Positions 58,501 to 64,000 of a stretch of 64,000 nucleotides of DNA are shown here, piece after piece. A program made the translations under genes and the position numbers. This DNA comes from Acetobacter estunensis (lineage in GTDB: Bacteria > Pseudomonadota > Alphaproteobacteria > Acetobacterales > Acetobacteraceae), in assembly GCF_019083805.1 (NCBI RefSeq), contig NZ_JAHRDV010000012.1, forward strand, positions 26,482 to 90,481, given 5' to 3'. The notes under the pieces were generated by a model. It saw only the letters and a program-made list of their open reading frames with translations, searched no databases and was not told where the DNA came from. Positions within the stretch are counted from its first letter, which is position 1; each line of letters opens with the position of its first letter.

Positions 58501-60091
58501 GCTCCGTTTCGGGGACAAGGCCGCGTTGTGCCTCGGCTTGTCGCGCCATCAGCGCGTCCCGGTCGCGGGTCAGGGCGGCGAGCGTGTCTTTGGCGGTTGC
58601 ATGCGCTTTGGCGCGTTCTGCATGACGGGTGCGCGCGGCCTCAGCGGCATTCTGGGCGATGGACAGCGCCAGATGGGCATCGGATTTCCGCTGCGTGGCG
58701 GTCTCCATGTCCACTCGACAGGCGGAGAGATGTTCGTTTGCCTGACGGACAGTGTCTTCCGCTGCTTTCAGGGCGGCGTCATCGGGCATTTCGGCGTGAA
58801 GCTGCGTGAGTTCCGCTTCCAATGCCCCCCGGGCCTGTGTCAGGCGATCATGACGGAGGGATGTGGCCTCCAGCGCCGCGCGCGCCTGTTCAGTGCGGGT
58901 GCGTGCGGCCGAAACATCCGCTGTGGCGCGTTCCAACGCATCACCCGCTTGCGCGAGTTCCGTGCGCAGGCGGGTGATCGTGGCATCCGCTTCCTCCTGC
59001 CGGGCGGGCAGTGTGGTGCGAACGGTTTCGATAGCGGCCACTTCCTCGCCAAGGCGCGTGAGGGTGGCCTGCGCGTCCTCCATACGGGAGAGGGCGGCGT
59101 CCCGGTCGGCTTCGCTCTGCTTCAGACGGGAGCTTGCGGCCTCCAGCGCCTGCGCGGCCTGTTCTTCCTCACGCGCGATGCCTTCGGCAGCCACGCGCTG
59201 GCGTTCCAGTGCTGTGCGGCGCTGTTCGGCTGCCTCACGAATGGCAGGCAAGGCACGATCGGCTTCGTATTCGGCAAGGACAGCGGTTTCCGCGGCCTCC
59301 TCGGCGGCGATCAGAGCGTTGCGGGCGGCGATGGCGGCCAGCCGCGCGCGTTCCACCTGCTGGCGCGCGCGGGCGTGCAGCAGGGCGAGCAGCGTCGTCT
59401 CCGCCTCGCGCAGATTGGCCGAGAGTTCGCGATATTTCGCGGCCTGTGTGGACTGGCCCGCCAGTCCCTGCAACCGGGTTTCAAGCTGGGTCTTGAGGTC
59501 TTCCGCGCGGGTGAGGTTGGCTTCAGTTGCCCGCAGCTTCAGTTCCGCTTCGTGGCGCCGTGCGTGCAGGCCGGTGATCCCGGCCGCTTCTTCGAGGATG
59601 GTGCGACGCTCTTCGGGACGCGCGCCGACCAGCATGGCGACACGTCCCTGACTGACCATGGCCGAGGAGCGCGCCCCAGATGCCAGATCGGCAAAAAGGG
59701 TCTGGATGTCGCGACCGCGCGTTGCCTTGCCATTGAGGCGATAATCGCTGCCGGACCCGCGCTCGGCACGGCGAGTAATTTCCAGATCGTCTTGTTCGGC
59801 AAAGGGACCGGGACCGAGACCTTTGGCATTCTCCAGAACCAGCGTGACTTCGGCGAGATTGCGTGCAGGGCGGCTGGTGGTGCCAGCGAAGATGAGATCG
59901 TCCATCTCGCCGCCACGTAGGTTGCGCGCGGACGTCTCGCCCATGGCCCATCGCAGGCCCTCGACCACATTGGACTTGCCGCACCCGTTCGGCCCCACGA
60001 TGCCGGTCAGGCCCGGAAGGATGTCCACCGAGACCGGATCGGCAAAGCTTTTGAAGCCCGCGATCCGCAACTGCACGAAGCGCGCGCTCAT
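55529..60091 (-). CDS. smc: Chromosome segregation protein SMC
   Basis: A 1520-residue condensin ATPase. The N-terminal head has Walker A GIVGPNGCGKSNVVEGLRWA. Long coiled coils (about 165-650 and 790-1350, rich in Ala, Glu, Arg and Gln) flank a hinge (about 665-770). The C-terminal head has the ABC signature LSLLSGGEQALTALSL and Walker B PICVLDEVDAPLDDANVGRF. It loops DNA to organise and segregate chromosomes. Typical bacterial SMCs have about 1150-1200 residues, so the coiled coil here is about 300 residues longer. It follows a DsbA-like gene by 79 bp. Confidence 0.95.
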   Translation of the reverse strand: MSARFVQLRIAGFKSFADPVSVDILPGLTGIVGPNGCGKSNVVEGLRWAMGETSARNLRGGEMDDLIFAGTTSRPARNLAEVTLVLENAKGLGPGPFAEQDDLEITRRAERGSGSDYRLNGKATRGRDIQTLFADLASGARSSAMVSQGRVAMLVGARPEERRTILEEAAGITGLHARRHEAELKLRATEANLTRAEDLKTQLETRLQGLAGQSTQAAKYRELSANLREAETTLLALLHARARQQVERARLAAIAARNALIAAEEAAETAVLAEYEADRALPAIREAAEQRRTALERQRVAAEGIAREEEQAAQALEAASSRLKQSEADRDAALSRMEDAQATLTRLGEEVAAIETVRTTLPARQEEADATITRLRTELAQAGDALERATADVSAARTRTEQARAALEATSLRHDRLTQARGALEAELTQLHAEMPDDAALKAAEDTVRQANEHLSACRVDMETATQRKSDAHLALSIAQNAAEAARTRHAERAKAHATAKDTLAALTRDRDALMARQAEAQRGLVPETERAALAAALAQAEAAQTEAARALEAAETERAAAASALLEARARVQEDSTLRAAASETVRRAEAALKRAEQEAGSLAKELETAQRDAVPDSVLEQAQTARAKEEHRLQDAETALTQAEETLTRATGATRECEAALGTLNAELTQLRARIDGLAQALGGEEPEDTAQGATPVSDLLRIPAGLEMAVAAVLADGLDAPEASASPAAPRAWLALGAWPTSPALPAGACALSDMVESAPDTLRRALSQSGLIEDTADGDALARSLQPGQSLVTREGALWRWDGYRIAAGQPNAAAQRLTQRRILLESRTHLAELEDRLPEAETRARTALQAQTESEAAMRQARELRATIETALGQARTHEAETARRHGAARARLDAVRPQHERAAQALDAARISLTEAQAAQEALPDPAALKQAYDAARTRDQNAQQTETAAREARRRTTQALEQAQRARQATESCHTSAETKLATITPDLARFETDCATAAKALETAQAALDETADPAAVTNHLQAAQTEATESTQAETRARSACAEAEQTLTATAEASRILQTRALELRSQLSALLPRRDSLDEELADATTALEAARQAVTAATIDPEQEALPETLRARIAALRADEQAAGETRAALLAERETLSSRENALKAALAEWTERESVARTQLAQAEQRLAGVAEEHRTVATRPEEALRLRTTTLAALDDAEKAYQEANAAREAAEVRLKDAQESRRQTETALTQARETVVRSEGKNEQAQAILAQLLAETPEPPLAPVGDLTESAETGLRRRISRLTREREELGPVNLRADLEAQEAEQQIETIRREHAELEAAIARLRGSIGSLNKEGRERLMAVFTQVDHHFQSLFSRMFGGGRAHLGLVGSDDPLQAGLEIYAQPPGKKLATLSLLSGGEQALTALSLIFAVFRCNPAPICVLDEVDAPLDDANVGRFCALLGDMANEGGTRFLVVTHHQLTMAHMDRLYGVTMQERGVSRVLSVDLERAAAMAGAGKKEDAHV

Positions 60092-60170
60092 GAGAGAGGC
60101 GCGAACCTGCGATCAGATGGGGCGGCAGCCGGAGAGAAGATGCCCGTCATGTCGGAAAGGAGAGCGCTGT

Positions 60171-60797
60171 TCAGCCGCCCGCCGCCACGACTTTCTTCTC
60201 GAAGGCGTCATAGGTCAGCTCACCCTGACGATAGACTTCATCGTTGAAACGGAACGTGGGCGTGCTGTCGATGTGATACTGCGCTTCCGCCCGGTTCTGC
60301 TCCGCCATGATGGCGTCGCGCAGAGCAACGTCGTTGACTGTGCGGTCAAAATTATCGGCTGACATACCGGCGAGACCGGCCATCTTGCGGAGCTGGTCTT
60401 CGGGGTTACCGTCCTGAATGAACGCCCAGCGGTCCTGATTGGAGAAGAGGGAGAGGATGAACGCCTCATAGCGTTCAGCGGGCAGGGCGCGGGCTACCTG
60501 CGCTGCCATCAGAGCGATGCGATCAAGAGGAAAATCACAGAACACATAGCGGATGCGACCGGTGTCGATCAGCTTCTGCTGCACCTCGGGGAACACATCG
60601 ATGGCAAAGCGCGCGCAATGTGTGCAGGTCAGGGAGAACCATTCCTCGACCGTCACCTTGGCGGACGGATTGCCCAGTACGCGTGGCGCCATGCGCGGAT
60701 CGGCGCTCGTTCCCGCAGCGCGTGCGACGGAGAGGAATGCCGGTGCGAGGGCGGCGGGAAGCGTGGCCCCGAGAAGGGCGCGACGTGTAATCGACAT
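60171..60797 (-). CDS. DsbA-family periplasmic thiol-disulfide oxidoreductase
   Basis: A 208-residue exported thioredoxin-fold protein. The N-terminus MSITRRALLGATLPAALAPA looks like a twin-arginine or Sec signal ending near VARAAG. The active site is in WFSLTCTHCARFAIDVFPEV (CTHC), and the cis-Pro loop is in YHIDSTPTFRFNDEVYRQG. The long helical insertion is like that in the DsbA/DSBA-like thioredoxin group. ATG 60797 is set by the signal peptide. It lies just upstream of smc, a neighbourhood also seen in other alphaproteobacteria. Confidence 0.9.
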   Translation of the reverse strand: MSITRRALLGATLPAALAPAFLSVARAAGTSADPRMAPRVLGNPSAKVTVEEWFSLTCTHCARFAIDVFPEVQQKLIDTGRIRYVFCDFPLDRIALMAAQVARALPAERYEAFILSLFSNQDRWAFIQDGNPEDQLRKMAGLAGMSADNFDRTVNDVALRDAIMAEQNRAEAQYHIDSTPTFRFNDEVYRQGELTYDAFEKKVVAAGG

Positions 60798-60989
60798 GGC
60801 GTTTGGGCTCCGCGCTGGATGGGTCGTGGAGAAAGAACCGGGACGCTCATGACCGCACGGCGCGATGGGCGTCAAGACTGCAGTGCATGGAAATTCGCTC
60901 ACGTGTTCTGGTTTTCGCCACCTTTGAGGTTCATATGTCCTGATGTGCCCCTGTTCGGGGTAGATGTGCAGAAGCAGGACAACGACTTC

Positions 60990-61370
60990 ATGAAAAAACT
61001 ACTTTGCCTGACGGCTGCGTCCATGATCGCAGCCAGTTCGATCTCCGTGGCGCATGCCGAGCCAGGCGGCTGCATCAAATACGGTGCGGCAGGAGCAGTC
61101 GGTGGTCATGTGGCCAATCATCATGGCGTGCTGGGTGCCATGGGTGGCTGCGTGACGGGCATGTATGTGCGTCATCGTTACCGCAAGGAAGCGCGCGCGA
61201 AGGCGGCTCTGTACGATCAGGAGCATCCTGGCGCAAAAGGCACGTATGCCGAGAAGGCCACGGCTTACGATGTGGAGCACTCCACACAGCCGGGCAAGAT
61301 GAACTCTGACACTCCGAGCACGCCGGCGGCACCCGCTCAGGCGCAGCCCGCAAATGGCGCGCAACTCTGA
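60990..61370 (+). CDS. Small secreted protein with Gly-rich segment
   Basis: A 126-residue protein with a clear signal peptide (MKKLLCLTAASMIAASSISV, cleaved after AHA). The mature N-terminus GGCIKYGAAGAVGGHVANHH then GVLGAMGGCVTGMYVRHRYR contains two cysteines and Gly repeats like a glycine-zipper membrane segment. The C-terminus is Pro/Ala-rich and disordered. No known family was recognised; similar small periplasmic proteins occur in acetic acid bacteria. The ATG at 60990 is set by the signal peptide. It is convergent with epmB. Confidence 0.75.
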   Translation: MKKLLCLTAASMIAASSISVAHAEPGGCIKYGAAGAVGGHVANHHGVLGAMGGCVTGMYVRHRYRKEARAKAALYDQEHPGAKGTYAEKATAYDVEHSTQPGKMNSDTPSTPAAPAQAQPANGAQL

Positions 61371-61380
61371 TGTATAAACG

Positions 61381-61407
61381 GGGCGGCCTCCATGAGGAGG
61401 CTGTCCC
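61381..61407. terminator. Hairpin between small secreted protein gene and epmB
   Basis: GCCTCC-ATGA-GGAGGC forms a strong inner stem with outer GGG/CCC pairs. It lies between the convergent stop codons but has no T-run. An exact inverted copy forms the last bases of the window (63974-64000). Confidence 0.55.
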
Positions 61408-61409
61408 GG

Positions 61410-62489
61410 TCAGTTTCCGGAATGCGTGTCAGGGGTGAGCAGCGTGTGGCGTTTGCCGGATGGGTCGCTCACGGTTCCTTGGTCTGTTTCCAGATAGTCC
61501 GGTCCCAACGGCACTTTTCCATGACCGCCCGGGATGTCGAGCACATAGGTTGGCCACGCCAGACCGGTGACACGGCCGCGTAGTCCCGCCAGCAGGCGTC
61601 GTCCTTCTGTGATGGGGACGTAAAAGCGCGACGTTCCCGGCGCCGGATCGAGTTGGTGGAGGTAATAGGGCTTCACCCGGTTTTCCACCATCGCACGGAA
61701 CAATCCCTCCAGCGCGGGTATGCTATCATTCACGCCGCGCAGCAGAACGGATTGCCCCAGAACGGGAATGCCACGTCGCACGATGCGTCGGAGTGCCGCG
61801 CGGCCCGTCTCCGTAAATTCCCGCTCGTGATTGGCATGCACCACTAGCCACAAGGCCTGACGCTCCAGCTCCATCGCGTCCAGAAGTGCGTCCGTAATCC
61901 GCTCCGGTGCGGCTAGCGGGACGCGGGAGTGGATGCGCACCGTTGTGACGTGCTCGATATTTTCCAGTTCACGCAGGATATGGCCGAGGCGCCGTGGAGA
62001 GAGCATCAGCGGATCGCCACCCGTGAGGATCACCTCACGTATGGCTTCGTGGCTGCGCAACCACTCAAGCGCCCGTTCCAGCGCCGCTTCATCCAGCAGG
62101 CCGCCATCCGGTCCGACATGTTCCCGCCGAAAACAGAAGCGGCAGTAAAGTGGACAGATCAGAAGGGGTTTGAGCAACGCCCGGTCGGCGTAGCGGTGCA
62201 CGATCCCCGGAACAGGAGAGAGCGCGTCGTCCCCTATGGGGTCTTCGCGCTCATGCGGCGCCATCTCCAGTTCGTCCGGTGAGGGGATGACCTGAAGCCC
62301 GATCGGATCGTCTGGGCGTTCGATCAGATGAAGAAAGGTCGGGGGAATGGCGGTGGCGTAGTCCCGCGCCACACGTTCGAGCGCCGCGCGATCTTCCGGA
62401 CGGGCAAGACCGTGTTCGATCAGGGCGCCGGGGGTGCGCAGCGTTTCGTTCCGAGGCGGCGCGGGAGGCGGAGAGGAGCGGGAGGGCAT
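61410..62489 (-). CDS. epmB: EF-P beta-lysylation protein EpmB (lysine 2,3-aminomutase-like)
   Basis: A 359-residue radical-SAM enzyme. The [4Fe-4S] ligands are in LLICPLYCRFCFRREHVG (CxxxCxxC), followed by EVILTGGDPLMLSPRRLGHI and VTTVRIHSRVPLAAPERI, and PYYLHQLDPAPGTSRF near the C-terminus. It has the length of E. coli EpmB rather than of full lysine aminomutases. It converts alpha-lysine to beta-lysine, which EpmA attaches to elongation factor P. Divergent from epmA across 101 bp. Its last 33 codons are duplicated in inverted orientation at the end of the window. Confidence 0.93.
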   Translation of the reverse strand: MPSRSSPPPAPPRNETLRTPGALIEHGLARPEDRAALERVARDYATAIPPTFLHLIERPDDPIGLQVIPSPDELEMAPHEREDPIGDDALSPVPGIVHRYADRALLKPLLICPLYCRFCFRREHVGPDGGLLDEAALERALEWLRSHEAIREVILTGGDPLMLSPRRLGHILRELENIEHVTTVRIHSRVPLAAPERITDALLDAMELERQALWLVVHANHEREFTETGRAALRRIVRRGIPVLGQSVLLRGVNDSIPALEGLFRAMVENRVKPYYLHQLDPAPGTSRFYVPITEGRRLLAGLRGRVTGLAWPTYVLDIPGGHGKVPLGPDYLETDQGTVSDPSGKRHTLLTPDTHSGN

Positions 62490-62590
62490 GACGCGGTTCT
62501 AGCGTTGGGCAAAGGATACGGGCAACTTGCGTTTCACCGGGTGGCACGCCACCTCTGCGCGGCAGACGCCTGCGCGAAAGAGGATGAGCC

Positions 62591-63586
62591 ATGAACAGGA
62601 CGAGCGATCCGTCAGATATCGCTGAGCGATTGCCTATGTTGCGCCGTCGCAGCCTGATGATGCGGGCCACACGGGCTTTTTTCGATGGGCGTGGTTATCT
62701 TGAGGTGGAGACGCCCTGTGCCGTGTCGGTACCCGGAGAGGAAGTGCATCTGGAGGTCTTCGCCACACGGCGAACGATGCCGGATGGAGGGGCCGAGCCT
62801 CTTTTCCTGCACACGAGTCCCGAATTCGCCATGAAGCGCATTGTGGCGGCCACGGGGCTGCCGATTTTCCAGCTCGCGCGGGTCTGGCGCAATGGCGAGG
62901 CCAGTGCGCTGCATGCACATGAGTTCACGATGCTGGAGTGGTATCGTCCCGGTGCTGATCTGGATGCGCTGATGGACGAGACGGAGACGCTGGTGCGCAC
63001 GCTTCTGCCGCCGGTTGTGCTGCGCGACGGATGCGAAATTGCTGTCGATACACCTTTCGAGCGGCTGACGATGGCGGAGGCCTTTCACCGGTATGTCGGA
63101 GCGGATGTGCTGGGGACGATGGAGGATGCGCAGGCTTTGGCGCGTCAGGCGGGCTGCGTCTTGCGTGAGGGTGAGAGCTGGGAAGATTTGTTCTTTCGCC
63201 TGCTTCTGGAGCGCATCGAGCCTGTAATCGGCCGTGAGAGGCCAACATTTCTCACGCACTGGCCAGTCAGTCAGGCGGCGCTGGCGCGAGCCTGTCCTCA
63301 TGATCCGCGCGCGGCCTTGCGGTTCGAGCTGTATCTGGGAGGCATCGAACTCGCCAATGCCTTCGAGGAGTTGACGGATGGGACCGAGCAGCGCAGGCGG
63401 TTCGAGGCTGATCGTGCGCGCAGGCAGGAACTCTATCCTCAACATCCACGCTGGGAAATGGATGAGGCGCTGCTGGCCGCGCTGGACACCATGCCTCCCA
63501 CGGCGGGGATTGCCATGGGGTTCGACCGGCTGGTCATGTTGGCAACGGGCGCTCCCCGGCTTGCGAATATCTTGTGGCTGGGATGA
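62591..63586 (+). CDS. epmA: EF-P--lysine ligase EpmA (GenX/PoxA)
   Basis: A 331-residue class II LysRS-like enzyme without the tRNA anticodon-binding domain. Motif 1 region MMRATRAFFDGRGYLEVETP, motif 2 FQLARVWRNGEASALHAHEF and motif 3 GIAMGFDRLVMLATGAPRLA are present. It attaches beta-lysine to a lysine of EF-P so that the factor can rescue ribosomes at polyproline stretches. The partner epmB is divergent; efp itself is not in the window. Confidence 0.94.
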   Translation: MNRTSDPSDIAERLPMLRRRSLMMRATRAFFDGRGYLEVETPCAVSVPGEEVHLEVFATRRTMPDGGAEPLFLHTSPEFAMKRIVAATGLPIFQLARVWRNGEASALHAHEFTMLEWYRPGADLDALMDETETLVRTLLPPVVLRDGCEIAVDTPFERLTMAEAFHRYVGADVLGTMEDAQALARQAGCVLREGESWEDLFFRLLLERIEPVIGRERPTFLTHWPVSQAALARACPHDPRAALRFELYLGGIELANAFEELTDGTEQRRRFEADRARRQELYPQHPRWEMDEALLAALDTMPPTAGIAMGFDRLVMLATGAPRLANILWLG

Positions 63587-63636
63587 TTTCGGGCCAGCAT
63601 GCGCGGCCCCGCAATGGTGAAGGCAAGGACAGGATC

Positions 63637-63912
63637 ATGGTCGCAAGGCGTATCTGGCCATTGATGGCCGTTCTGGCAGTCACAGCCTGCGCATCGGGAC
63701 CAACGCCCGAGCAGCGCAAGCGGCTTGACGCCCTGATCGGGCATACGGATGTGGATGTGGTCCGGGCATTCGGCGTGCCGACTCGCACCTATCAGGCAAG
63801 TGGACATCTTTTCCTCGCCTATATCGACAACCAGACCGAGTACTATCCCGGCAGCATGGGCTGGGGGTGGGGCTGGGACCGGACTATCTGGAAACAGACC
63901 AAGGAACCGTGA
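63637..63912 (+). CDS. Lipoprotein whose 3' end is replaced by duplicated epmB sequence
   Basis: A 91-residue frame with a lipoprotein signal (MVARRIWPLMAVLAVTAC, lipobox VTAC with Cys at residue 18). AAGGACAGG precedes the ATG at 63637. The mature part (RLDALIGHTDVDVVRAFGVP then TRTYQASGHLFLAYIDN) resembles small envelope lipoproteins of the SmpA-like type. From base 63874 on, the sequence is an exact inverted copy of the epmB end, so the last 12 residues (DRTIWKQTKEP and the preceding codon) are epmB DNA read in another frame. The natural C-terminus is probably missing, whether by rearrangement or by assembly error. Confidence 0.62.
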   Translation: MVARRIWPLMAVLAVTACASGPTPEQRKRLDALIGHTDVDVVRAFGVPTRTYQASGHLFLAYIDNQTEYYPGSMGWGWGWDRTIWKQTKEP

Positions 63913-64000
63913 GCGACCCATCCGGCAAACGCCACACGCTGCTCACCCCTGACACGCATTCCGGAAACTGACCGGGACAGCCTCCTCATGGAGGCCGCCC
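63874..64000. repeat. 127-bp perfect inverted copy of 61381-61507
   Basis: Bases 63874-64000 are identical to the reverse complement of 61381-61507: 127 of 127 bases, with the first mismatch at 63873/61508. The copied unit holds the last 33 codons of epmB and the adjoining terminator hairpin. It runs to the window edge, so its true right end is not visible. Confidence 0.95.

Noticed and set aside
58193..59920. Open frame of 575 codons on the plus strand
   Set aside because: Antisense to the smc coiled coil; composition (Phe/Cys/Gly-rich) is the mirror of Ala/Glu/Arg codons.

Overview
The window is a high-GC alphaproteobacterial chromosome segment. It almost certainly comes from an acetic acid bacterium (Acetobacteraceae). 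The strongest pointers are a 505-residue AarC-type succinyl-CoA:acetate CoA-transferase with Glu294 in place, near a citrate synthase gene, and the alphaproteobacterial order dusB-ntrB-ntrC-ntrY-ntrX-hfq-hflX. A species cannot be named from the sequence alone.

Layout. Bases 1-2,800 hold a LysE-type exporter fragment divergent from an Lrp/AsnC regulator, followed by a graveyard of mobile DNA: a broken serine recombinase, an internally deleted IS3-family element and an IS5-family fragment. Bases 2,830-17,957 (minus strand) are a complete 13-gene complex I operon, nuoA-B-CD-E-F-G-H-I-J-K-L-M-N, with the nuoCD fusion known from E. coli and a CBS-domain gene at its 3' end. Upstream of nuoA lie a second decayed IS5-family transposase, a perfect 22-bp palindrome, the N-terminal relic of a P4-type tyrosine integrase, and tRNA-Ser(UGA), which is the kind of gene such integrases target. 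I infer that the whole respiratory operon sits in an old tRNA-anchored genomic island.

Bases 19,465-30,500 are core genes: a penicillin-binding carboxypeptidase, clpS, a FYDLN-acid protein, an SLT/SPOR lipoprotein, truB-rpsO-pnp, a nitronate-monooxygenase-like flavoenzyme, lolA and dusB. Bases 30,500-38,590 are the two nitrogen-type two-component systems NtrBC and NtrYX, then hfq and hflX. NtrC lacks the GAFTGA loop that contacts sigma-54, and NtrX lacks it too. tRNA-Asp(GUC) follows. Bases 39,100-43,000 concern oxidative stress (ahpC-ahpD divergent from oxyR; dps), with rpmJ and a TPR protein between. Bases 43,150-47,870 carry a tRNA-modification-type methyltransferase, a polyprenyl diphosphate synthase, murI, pyrE and an ELM1-family protein. 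At 47,950-48,286 a small unknown gene has a clear sigma-70 promoter, a near-perfect Fur box and a strong terminator.

Bases 48,345-53,460 hold the acetic-acid-resistance locus: gltA, a SixA-like phosphatase, a chorismate mutase, a metallophosphatase and the divergent aarC. Together citrate synthase and AarC form the modified citric acid cycle by which acetic acid bacteria consume acetate. Glycerate kinase, a GDPD-like probable pseudoenzyme, an unusually long SMC, a DsbA-like thiol oxidoreductase, a small secreted protein, the EF-P modification pair epmB/epmA and a lipoprotein gene complete the window. The final 127 bases are an exact inverted copy of the 3' end of epmB and its terminator, and this fuses foreign sequence to the lipoprotein gene. 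It may be a recent duplication or an assembly-graph artefact.
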